From contig JALUUN010000353.1 of the NCBI GenBank assembly GCA_027021325.1, forward strand, positions 1 to 6,141: DNA of 6,141 nucleotides, written 5' to 3'. Each line of letters begins with the position of its first letter. Position 1 is the first letter of the stretch. The notes below the pieces were generated by a model, which was not told the DNA's origin, did not search any database, and worked only from the letters and a program-made list of their open reading frames with translations. The DNA comes from Planctomycetota bacterium (lineage in GTDB: Bacteria; Planctomycetota; UBA1135). Of the stretch, positions 1 through 5,851 are shown piece after piece. Both the position numbers and the translations under genes were made by a program.

Positions 1-1431
1 CGCCGCCGCCGCAAGCGGCGCCAGGGAGACGAGATCCGCCAGGGCCTGGAGGTCCCAGGAGCGTCCACGCTCCTCCAGGGCCGCCTCGACGAGGTTCCGG
101 CAGGCCTTCTGGAAGGCCCCGCGGTCGGGCCGGTGCTCCTGCAGGGCGGCGCGGGCGCGGGCGGCTGCTTCCCGGCTCCGGCCGGGAGCCAGGTCCCGGT
201 CCAGGGCCTCGCGCAGGCCGGGGGGCAGGCCGTCGCGCAGGCGCAGCCGTCCCTCCGGGCCGAGATCCCGAACCAGGTCTTCCCAGACGCCGGCCCAGGA
301 CGCCTCCAGGGCGCGAACCGCCGGTTCCTGGAGGGCGGAGGCGGGATCCTCCGGCGGCCGGCGGCGCAACAGCCGCGTGAGGCCGAGGCGGGCGCGCCGC
401 AGGCTCCGCCGCCACAGGCGCTGCACGGGGTGCCCCCGCGCTTCCAGGACCTCGCGGAAGGCCTCGAGGAAGAGGCCCAGGGGCCAGGCCGCTTCCGCCA
501 CCGCCCGGGCGAGGCTGCGGGCCCGGGCGGCGGCGCTCTCGCGGGTCTCGCGGACCGCCCGGAGGGTCCGCCGGCGGCGCGCGGCGGCCCGCCCGGCCTC
601 CTCGGCGAGGCGCCGCAGGCCCGCCTCCAGGGCCTCTTTCTTGAGGCGGGCGCGGGCGGCAGGGTCGGCGAGGGCGGCGCCGAGCTCGGCAGGGCCCTCC
701 CCGGCGGCCTTCTCCAGGAGGAGCGGCCCGCCGGCCTGGACCTCCAGCCGGTGGGGGGAGGCGAAGACCGCCCGCGGCGGCGCTCCCAGGTCGGCGGCCA
801 GGTCGGCGGCGTGGCGTGCGGCGGTGGCCGCGTCGGGAGCCTCGTTGTAGAGGAGGATCCACGGACGGCCGCAGGCCAGCCAGCGGCGCAGGAAGGCCAC
901 CACCTCGGCGTTGCGGTAGGTGTGGCGGGTGACGACGACGATGACCAGATCGGCCACCGTGAGCAGCGCCGCGGCCTGCCGGGGATGCTTCTGGTGGATA
1001 CTGTCGAAGTCCGGGGTGTCCACAAGGAGCAGTCCCGGGGCCAGGCCGGGCGCCGCCAGGACGCGCAGCGCAGGCGGGCCGTCTTCGCCGTCTTCGTCCG
1101 GTTCCGTTTCGACCAGGCGGAAGGCCGGCCAGGAGGATGCGCGCAGGGCCGCCAGGGTCTCGGGGTGGGCAGCGCCCAGGAGCCGGCGGGTGGCGCCGCC
1201 CTCGGGCCGGGCCTCGCTGAGGGGAGCGCCGGCCAGGGTATTGAAGAGGGTGGACTTGCCGGCGTTGTTCGGCCCGACGATGCCGGCGATGAGGAACCCG
1301 CCGCCGGTGGCGAGGCGCGGCAGGAGGTCGCGCTCCACCAGATCCCGCAGCGCCGCCAGATCCTCCGCCTCCGGCTCGCCGGCCAGGAGCCGGCCGAGAC
1401 TGCGCAGGCGCTCGGGGAGGTCGGGGGGCAT
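1..1431 (-). CDS. GTPase of the TRAFAC/Era-like or dynamin-like group, C-terminal end missing
   Basis: This reading frame is open from its start to base 1 (at least 477 residues) and runs off the window. It encodes a P-loop GTPase. Counting from the ATG at 1431, G1 is GPNNAGKST (residues 53-61, Lys59), a likely G2 Thr is T81 in GATRRLL, and G3 is DTPDFDS (138-144) after a hydrophobic strand. At the place expected for G4 (NKxD) the sequence reads LLYNEAPD (Asn196, Glu197, Asp200), so the usual Lys is absent. After about residue 250 the protein is Ala/Arg/Glu-rich and probably helical. Residues 338-357 form a strongly basic amphipathic stretch. The last visible residues (about 464-477) turn hydrophobic, possibly the start of a membrane segment. 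Two more in-frame ATGs lie at 1467 and 1485; 1431 is preferred because it leaves room for a promoter opposite the divergent gene. The GTPase call is firm. The subfamily is inferred, and ribosome-binding or membrane-remodelling roles are both possible. Confidence 0.85.
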   Translation of the reverse strand, partial: MPPDLPERLRSLGRLLAGEPEAEDLAALRDLVERDLLPRLATGGGFLIAGIVGPNNAGKSTLFNTLAGAPLSEARPEGGATRRLLGAAHPETLAALRASSWPAFRLVETEPDEDGEDGPPALRVLAAPGLAPGLLLVDTPDFDSIHQKHPRQAAALLTVADLVIVVVTRHTYRNAEVVAFLRRWLACGRPWILLYNEAPDAATAARHAADLAADLGAPPRAVFASPHRLEVQAGGPLLLEKAAGEGPAELGAALADPAARARLKKEALEAGLRRLAEEAGRAAARRRRTLRAVRETRESAAARARSLARAVAEAAWPLGLFLEAFREVLEARGHPVQRLWRRSLRRARLGLTRLLRRRPPEDPASALQEPAVRALEASWAGVWEDLVRDLGPEGRLRLRDGLPPGLREALDRDLAPGRSREAAARARAALQEHRPDRGAFQKACRNLVEAALEERGRSWDLQALADLVSLAPLAAAA

Positions 1432-1440
1432 GGCCGGGAG

Positions 1441-1491
1441 GGAGGTTCCTGGGAAACAGGAGGCCATTCTTCCAGGTCCTGTCATGATGAC
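1441..1491. promoter_or_regulatory. Divergent intergenic region with small inverted repeats
   Basis: This is the gap between the GTPase gene and the membrane-protein gene, and it is less GC-rich than its surroundings. It contains TCCTG (1447-1451), GGAAA, then CAGGA (1457-1461); a further TCCTG at 1477-1481; and GTCAT-G-ATGAC (1481-1491), a perfect 11-base inverted repeat. The divergent arrangement requires promoter activity in both directions here. No convincing -35/-10 pair can be read, and the role as operator or promoter is inference. If the GTPase really starts at 1485, most of this stretch is coding. Confidence 0.3.
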
Positions 1492-1500
1492 GGCGCCCCC

Positions 1501-2274
1501 ATGGAGGAGACCTTCCCCCTCTCCGGAACGAGCGATCCCGCTCCGCCCCGGCGCCGTCTCGGGACGCGGGTCTTCCTGGGCCTGGCCCTGGCCTTCCTGG
1601 CCCTGCTCGTGTGGCGCAGCCTTGCCAACCGGGCTGCCACGAGCCAGGACCGCTTCACCGCCGCCCACGAGGCCGCCGAGGAGCGCAAGGCTGCCTTCCA
1701 GGAGGTCCTGCCCGGCGGGCACCTGCCGCCGCCCTTCGTGCTCCACGGCCACGCCGAGGCCGGGGAGCTGCGGCTGGTGTGGATGGTGCGTTCCTTCGAC
1801 GGCGCCCAGGCCCTGCTCGTGGCCGCCCCGCAGGCGCCGCGGGAGGAGGAGATCGCCGAGGCGGCCGGCCGCCTGCGGGCGCCCTTTCTGCCGGCGCGCC
1901 AGATCCTGGACGAGCCCGGCGTCCAGGTGGACAAGCGCCCGCCTTTCCAGGAGGAGTTCCGCCAGCGCGAGGCCTGGGACCATGCCGCGCCGCCCCTGAC
2001 CTTCTGGACCGGCTCCTGGGACGAGATCCTGGACGAGCTCCGGGCCAGCGGCCGCGGCGGCGGGGAAGGCATCCTCCTCGAGGCCGGGCCGCAGCGGAGC
2101 TTCCCGATGAGCCGGCCGCGGAAGGCGGAGGGCGTCTGGTGGGTGGCCGTGGACCTGAGCTCCGCGGCGCCTTCGGGGCGGCTGTTCCTGGTGCATCTGC
2201 TGCCGGCTGCGGAGCGTCCCCCGGCGGCGGAGATCCACGACTTCCTCGAGCGTCTGCTGCCGGAGGCTTCCTGA
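1501..2274 (+). CDS. Single-pass membrane-anchored protein of unknown function
   Basis: I do not recognise this 257-residue protein. It has a short polar N-terminus ending in Arg17-Arg19, then one hydrophobic helix (about residues 24-41, rich in Leu, Ala and Phe), then a hydrophilic remainder. The positive-inside rule places the N-terminus in the cytoplasm and the large C-terminal part outside. After the helix comes a charged, probably helical stretch (46-69), then alternating strand-like and helical segments. Strand-like parts are ELRLVWMVRSF (89-99) and VWWVAVDL (212-219). The protein has no cysteine and no visible catalytic motif, metal site or repeat. The ATG at 1501 is the only reasonable start: the frame stays open far upstream, but only as antisense of the GTPase gene. 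No Shine-Dalgarno sequence precedes it. It diverges from the GTPase gene and ends 11 bases from the convergent ROK kinase gene. It could be a partner of the GTPase, but only position suggests this. Confidence 0.75.
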   Translation: MEETFPLSGTSDPAPPRRRLGTRVFLGLALAFLALLVWRSLANRAATSQDRFTAAHEAAEERKAAFQEVLPGGHLPPPFVLHGHAEAGELRLVWMVRSFDGAQALLVAAPQAPREEEIAEAAGRLRAPFLPARQILDEPGVQVDKRPPFQEEFRQREAWDHAAPPLTFWTGSWDEILDELRASGRGGGEGILLEAGPQRSFPMSRPRKAEGVWWVAVDLSSAAPSGRLFLVHLLPAAERPPAAEIHDFLERLLPEAS

Positions 2275-2280
2275 AGGCCG

Positions 2281-2293
2281 GCGCCTCAGGCGC
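2281..2293. other. Small GC hairpin at the convergent gene ends
   Basis: GCGCC (2281-2285), TCA, GGCGC (2289-2293) form a five-pair stem whose loop is the ROK kinase stop codon on the minus strand. It lies between two convergent genes, where a shared terminator would be expected. There is no T-run on either side, so it does not fit a classical intrinsic terminator. The stem is short enough to arise by chance at this GC content. Confidence 0.2.
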
Positions 2294-3191
2294 GGGCGCC
2301 CGCCTCCAGAGCGAGGGCGGCGGCGCCGAAGAAGCCGGCGTCATTGCCCAGTTCGGCCTGGAGGAGTTCGAAGTCTTCGCGCTCGCGGCCGAAGGCGCGC
2401 AGGACCAGGACCTGGAGGGCCGGCTCCCGCAGGAGGTCCAGGACCGGGGCGCCGCCGCCGCCGATCACGAAGACGCGCAGGTCCAGGAGGAGGGCGACCT
2501 GGGCCAGGGCCTCGCCGAGGAGGGCGCCGGCCCGGCGCAGGAGGTCGCGGGCGCCGCCGTTGCCGGCCCGGGCCAGGGCTGCGAGTTCGCGCAGGTCCGC
2601 CGCTTCCAGGCCCTCCTCCCGTGCCCAGGCGGCGAGGGAGCGCGCCGAGACCGCCGCCTCCAGGCAGCCGCGGGCGCCGCAGCCGCAGAGACGATCGTGG
2701 CCGACGGGCAGATGGCCGAACTCCCCGGCCAGGCCGCCGGGGCCGCGGTAGAGACGGCCGTCCAGGACCAGGCCTCCCCCGATGCCGGTGCCGATGGTGG
2801 CGAGGAGGAAGTCGGGCCGGCCGCGGCCGGCGCCCCGGAGGGCCTCACCCCAGGCCGCGAGGTTGGCGTCGTTGTCCACCCGCACCGGAACCCCGAGCCG
2901 CTCTTCCAGGGCCGGACCCAGCGGCACCCCCTGGAGGAAGGGGAGGTTTGGGGCGCCCAGGATGCTGCCGTCCGCAGGAGCGGGGAAGCCGGGAATGCCG
3001 ACGCCGACCGGGGGCAGGGCGGTGCCGCCGGCGAGCTCGCGGGCGAGGCCGGCCAGGGCGTCGAGGAAGGCCTCGAGGTCGTGGGGGGTGGCGGTCTCCA
3101 CCCGCTGCAGCACCCGGCCGCCGGAGATCGCGCCGGCCTTGATCGCCGTGCCGCCGACGTCGATGCCGAGGGCGAGGTCGCTCGGGTCCAT
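2286..3191 (-). CDS. ROK-family sugar kinase (glucokinase-like)
   Basis: This complete 301-residue protein has the normal length for a ROK kinase. Such enzymes phosphorylate a hexose or amino-hexose with ATP in the cytoplasm. Family motifs appear in order: N-terminal phosphate loop DVGGT (11-15); the catalytic region VRVDNDAN (103-110, with Asp108 the expected base); the second phosphate loop GTGIGGG (134-140); GEFGH (156-160); and the zinc motif CGCGARGCLE (169-178), with Cys169, Cys171, Cys176 and His160 as likely ligands. There is no N-terminal helix-turn-helix, so it is a kinase rather than a NagC/XylR-type repressor. Glucose is the default substrate guess; N-acetylmannosamine, allose or fructose cannot be excluded. 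The ATG at 3191 is chosen because it sits just before the conserved core and has a weak GGAA upstream. A GTG at 3227, immediately after the M28 stop codon, would add 12 residues without family resemblance. It is probably the last gene of the M48-M28-ROK transcript. Confidence 0.92.
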   Translation of the reverse strand: MDPSDLALGIDVGGTAIKAGAISGGRVLQRVETATPHDLEAFLDALAGLARELAGGTALPPVGVGIPGFPAPADGSILGAPNLPFLQGVPLGPALEERLGVPVRVDNDANLAAWGEALRGAGRGRPDFLLATIGTGIGGGLVLDGRLYRGPGGLAGEFGHLPVGHDRLCGCGARGCLEAAVSARSLAAWAREEGLEAADLRELAALARAGNGGARDLLRRAGALLGEALAQVALLLDLRVFVIGGGGAPVLDLLREPALQVLVLRAFGREREDFELLQAELGNDAGFFGAAALALEAGARA

Positions 3192-3227
3192 GGTTCCAGG
3201 ATGGGGGCGCGCCGACCGGCCTTCCAC

Positions 3228-4931
3228 TCAGTAGTCGAGGCGGTCGACGTAGCGGACGTCGAAGGGCACGCGCAGGCGCGGGTCGATGCCGTAGACCGGG
3301 GTCTGGCGGTGGTAGCCGTCCTCGAAGGGCAGCCGCCGGTCGAGGGTGGCCAGGGACTGGATGAGGCGCCGCGCCAGGATGCAGACCCGCGAGGTGGCAT
3401 CGAAGTCGATCTTGTCCCAGGTGTCCGTCGGTCGGTGGTAGTCGGGATGCATCCCGGTGCTGAAGAAAACGACGGGAATGCCCTGGGCGTAGAAGGACGC
3501 GTGATCGGAGCGGTCGAAGGTCTCCTCGGCCTCGAAGTCCAGGGACAAGCCCAGGCCCTGGCTGGCGTCGCGGACCAGGCGCGGCAGGATCGGCGAGGAG
3601 CGCGTCCCCAGGACCTGGAGGCGGCCGGCGAGGGCGCGCCCGACCATGTCCAGGTTGACCATGGCCACGATCCGGTCCACGGGAAGCTCGGGGTCGTTGA
3701 GGAACCAGGCGGATCCGAGGAGGCCGCGCTCTTCGCCGCTGAAGGCGACGAAGAGCAGCGAACGGCGCGGGCGGGTCCGGGAGCGCACGAAGGACTCGGC
3801 CAGGGCCAGCAGGGCGGCGGTGCCCGAGGCGTTGTCGTCGGCGCCGTTCCAGATCGCTCCGTCCTCGTTGCTGCCGACATGGTCGTAGTGGGCGCCGACG
3901 ACCACGAACTCCCGGGACAGCGGGTCGTCCGCGGGACCGCGCAGGATGCCGGCGACGTTGCGGCCGCTGCGCCGGGGCTCGCGAAAGGCGATGTCCAAGG
4001 AAGCGCGCACGCCGCTGGCGAAGCTCTGGGAGACACCACTGCGCTGCAGCCGCGCCATCCAGCCCAGCAGGTCCTTGCCGGCGCGGCGAAAGACCGCCTC
4101 CAGCACGCCCTGGCTGATGTAGGCCACCGGGATGCGGCTGCCCAGGGGAGCGGAGGCCTGGAGCGGGCAGAAGTAGTGGTCGCCGATCTCCTCGACCTTG
4201 AAGTTGCTGCGCGCCAGTTCCGCCGGATCGAGCTGCGAGGCCGCCAGGGCCATCATGCGCCGGTAGGCCTTGGAGTGGTTCGGCCAGTAGAGGATGCCGG
4301 GCGCGTCCGGGCGCTCGGCGAGGCCGGGCGGATCGGCCACGAGCACGGCCAGCGCACCACGCTCCTGGCAGGCCCGGACCTTGTTCCGCAACAGGGCTTC
4401 GGGCAGCAGACGGCGGCCGGCGAAGCGGCTGTCGCGGCGGTCGGCCTCGGGTTCCCATCGCAGGATGAGGGCGATCCGGCCCTCCAGATCCACCAGTTCA
4501 AAGTCGTCGTATTCGTACTCCGGAAGGCTCAGGCCGAAGCCGGCGACGACCACCTCGGCCTCGACGCTGCCCGGCGGTGAGGAAGGATGGGGGACGAGGT
4601 CCCGGGGCGGCACGAAGACCTCCTCGTCCTCCAGGTAGAGGGCGACCTCGGGCTCGGGAGCCAGCTCCAGGGGGGCTGCGGGGAAGGGGCGCAGAAAGCC
4701 ACCGGGCAGGGCCTCGAGGCCGAGGCGCCGGAAGCGCGCTTCCAGGAAGCGGGCGGCCACGGCCTCTCCCGGCATGCCGGTGTCCCGTCCCTCCAGGAAG
4801 TCGTCGGCCAGGAAGGCGAGATCGGGACGGATGCGCCCGGGCTCCAGCGCCGGATAGGTTCCGGTCGGGCCCGCCGGGCCCTGGGGGAGGAGGGCGAGGC
4901 CGAGGACGGGAAGGAGGGAAAGGAAGGACAA
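3228..4931 (-). CDS. M28-family zinc metallopeptidase with PA-like domain, exported
   Basis: This is a co-catalytic di-zinc aminopeptidase/carboxypeptidase-type enzyme of about 567 residues. Starting from TTG at 4931, it opens with a hydrophobic signal-like segment (about 2-16) and the family N-terminal motif around residues 42-74 (ADDFLEGRDTG, then a helix ending near GLEAL). A PA-like region, about 121-330, interrupts the peptidase fold; its recognisable part is 140-205. The peptidase core has all expected ligands: His348 in GAHYDHVG (Asp350 beside it), Asp366 in GADDNASG, Glu400-Glu401 in SGEERG, Asp428 in VNLDMVG and His499 in DYHRPTDTWDKID. It should therefore be active, probably in the periplasm, removing N-terminal residues from peptides; the exact specificity cannot be read. 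A tail of about 30 residues ends in aromatic and acidic residues. The start is uncertain: no ATG or GTG lies near, and the first ATG (in GMPGEA) would cut the conserved N-terminus. TTG 4931 or CTG 4940 are the candidates. The gene begins five bases after the M48 stop. Confidence 0.93.
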   Translation of the reverse strand: MSFLSLLPVLGLALLPQGPAGPTGTYPALEPGRIRPDLAFLADDFLEGRDTGMPGEAVAARFLEARFRRLGLEALPGGFLRPFPAAPLELAPEPEVALYLEDEEVFVPPRDLVPHPSSPPGSVEAEVVVAGFGLSLPEYEYDDFELVDLEGRIALILRWEPEADRRDSRFAGRRLLPEALLRNKVRACQERGALAVLVADPPGLAERPDAPGILYWPNHSKAYRRMMALAASQLDPAELARSNFKVEEIGDHYFCPLQASAPLGSRIPVAYISQGVLEAVFRRAGKDLLGWMARLQRSGVSQSFASGVRASLDIAFREPRRSGRNVAGILRGPADDPLSREFVVVGAHYDHVGSNEDGAIWNGADDNASGTAALLALAESFVRSRTRPRRSLLFVAFSGEERGLLGSAWFLNDPELPVDRIVAMVNLDMVGRALAGRLQVLGTRSSPILPRLVRDASQGLGLSLDFEAEETFDRSDHASFYAQGIPVVFFSTGMHPDYHRPTDTWDKIDFDATSRVCILARRLIQSLATLDRRLPFEDGYHRQTPVYGIDPRLRVPFDVRYVDRLDY

Positions 4932-4932
4932 G

Positions 4933-4938
4933 CTCCTC
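4933..4938 (-). promoter_or_regulatory. Shine-Dalgarno-like GAGGAG for the M28 gene
   Basis: On the minus strand, GAGGAG overlaps the M48 stop codon and is followed by C and then TTG (4931-4929). It is the only strong purine-rich ribosome-site sequence next to a gene start in the window. The spacing to TTG is unusually short (one base after GAGGAG, or three after GAGG), so the TTG choice is supported but not certain. The position suggests translational coupling with the M48 gene. Confidence 0.4.
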
Positions 4939-5761
4939 AGCCCTGGTCCGGGTCCTCCCGGCGTTTCTTCGCCTGACGGTAAAGGCGCAGCGCCTTGGGC
5001 ATGCGCTTCTGCAGGTTCTCGATGCGGCTCGCTTCGCTCGGGTGCGTCGAGAGCCACTCCGGCGGCCGATCGCCGCCAAGCCGGGCCATGCGCTGCCAGA
5101 GTCCGAGGGCGGCGCGCGGATCGTAGCCGGCGTCGGCGGCGAGGTAGATGCCGATCTCGTCGGCCTCGGCCTCGTGTTTGCGTGAGAAGGGGAGCAGGGC
5201 GCCCACGGAGGCGACGCCGGTCAGGGCCTGGAGGGCGAGCTCCCGGTCCTGCGGGTCCATGTCGCCGAGGGCGACGGAGGTTCCGGCCAGCACCGCGCTG
5301 AGCATGGTGTTCTGGCTCATGCGTTCGGTGCCGTGCATGGCGATGGCATGGCCCACTTCGTGGCCGAGGACCGCGGCCAGGCTCTCCTCGTCGGGAGCGA
5401 CCTGGAACAGACCGGTGTAGACAGCGCACTTGCCGCCGGGGAGGGCCCAGGCGTTCACGACCTCGTCGTTGTCCACCAGGGAGAACTCCCACTCGAACTC
5501 GCGGGCGCCGCTCTCGGGGAAGAGGCGCTTGGCAGCCCTGGCGATGCGCCGGCCGACCCGCTGCACCATCTCGTACTCGGGACCGGAGGTGATGAGGGCT
5601 TCGTCGGCCAGGAGCTCGGGGTAGGCCTCGGCGCCGAGCTGCATCTGCGTCTCGACGTCGGTGTAGAGGTTGAAGGCCGTCCGGCCGGTGCCGGGGACCG
5701 TGGTGCAGGCGGTCCAGGCCGCGAGCAGAGACAGAACGAGGAGGTGGTGTCGGCAGCGCAT
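4937..5761 (-). CDS. M48-family metallopeptidase lipoprotein (LoiP/BepA-like)
   Basis: This 274-residue zinc endopeptidase is predicted to be anchored at the envelope. The N-terminus carries positive residues, a hydrophobic stretch (7-18) and Cys19 in WTAC, a lipobox-like site with an atypical Trp at -3. The mature part has the M48 core: the predicted edge strand and substrate-groove region NAWALPGGKCAVYTGLF (103-119), the zinc site HEVGH (134-138, Glu135 catalytic), the third-ligand motif E-A-E-A-D (Glu197 to Asp201), and STHPSEASRI (238-247), whose His240 corresponds to the switch histidine described in BepA. Length and the absence of a C-terminal TPR domain fit LoiP (YggG) better than BepA (YfgC). 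Such enzymes degrade or help assemble outer-membrane proteins. The C-terminus (251-274) is basic and charged. The ATG at 5761 is chosen because it gives the signal sequence; no clear Shine-Dalgarno precedes it. It is the first gene of the minus-strand block and divergent from gpmI. Confidence 0.93.
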   Translation of the reverse strand: MRCRHHLLVLSLLAAWTACTTVPGTGRTAFNLYTDVETQMQLGAEAYPELLADEALITSGPEYEMVQRVGRRIARAAKRLFPESGAREFEWEFSLVDNDEVVNAWALPGGKCAVYTGLFQVAPDEESLAAVLGHEVGHAIAMHGTERMSQNTMLSAVLAGTSVALGDMDPQDRELALQALTGVASVGALLPFSRKHEAEADEIGIYLAADAGYDPRAALGLWQRMARLGGDRPPEWLSTHPSEASRIENLQKRMPKALRLYRQAKKRREDPDQG

Positions 5762-5770
5762 GGCTCGGGT

Positions 5771-5786
5771 GGCCGCGGCCGCGGCC
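5771..5786. repeat. Perfect 16-base GC palindrome in the divergent promoter gap
   Basis: GGCCGCGGCCGCGGCC reads identically on both strands and consists of three GGCC units separated by CG. It lies 10 bases upstream of the M48 start codon, inside the 90-base gap shared with gpmI. It could form a hairpin in the M48 leader RNA or be a protein-binding site. At this GC content it may also be chance. Confidence 0.5.
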
Positions 5787-5793
5787 GGGCCCT

Positions 5794-5799
5794 ATCGTA
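5794..5799 (-). promoter_or_regulatory. Possible -10 element for the M48-M28-ROK block
   Basis: The only AT-rich island in the 5762-5851 gap is CTATCGTATTCC (5792-5803). On the minus strand it contains TACGAT, matching the TATAAT consensus at four of six positions, 32 bases before the M48 start. No good -35 box is visible at the usual distance. The same island on the plus strand (TATCGT, 5793-5798) could serve gpmI. The assignment rests on location and composition only. Confidence 0.25.
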
Positions 5800-5851
5800 T
5801 TCCGCTTGCGCCCCTGGCGCGGCCCTCCGCCGCCGGGTGCCCTCCCCCCTC

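Noticed and set aside
133..1500. Long upstream in-frame extension of the membrane-protein frame.
   Set aside because: It is antisense to the GTPase P-loop and tail, is low-complexity, and a natural start followed by a membrane anchor exists at 1501.
2450..2465. Short GCC-repeat run resembling a microsatellite.
   Set aside because: It encodes a glycine-rich loop (VIGGGGAP) of the ROK kinase in the normal place, so it is explained by coding.
3192..3227. GTG start at 3227 for the ROK kinase.
   Set aside because: It adds 12 residues unlike the family and has no ribosome site. ATG 3191 sits immediately before the conserved core. Stop-start adjacency keeps it possible but less likely.
1611..4580. 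A 989-residue open frame on the plus strand, antisense to the ROK and M28 genes and overlapping the membrane-protein gene.
   Set aside because: Its product is low-complexity Gly/Ala/Arg/Glu with no domain. The opposite strand encodes two unmistakable enzymes with all active-site residues. Long antisense frames are expected where GC is high and stop codons are rare.
4932..5492. Upstream extension of the M28 frame into the M48 gene.
   Set aside because: This part overlaps the M48 catalytic sequence in another frame, is Arg/Gly/Pro-rich, and the hydrophobic signal-like segment begins only after it.
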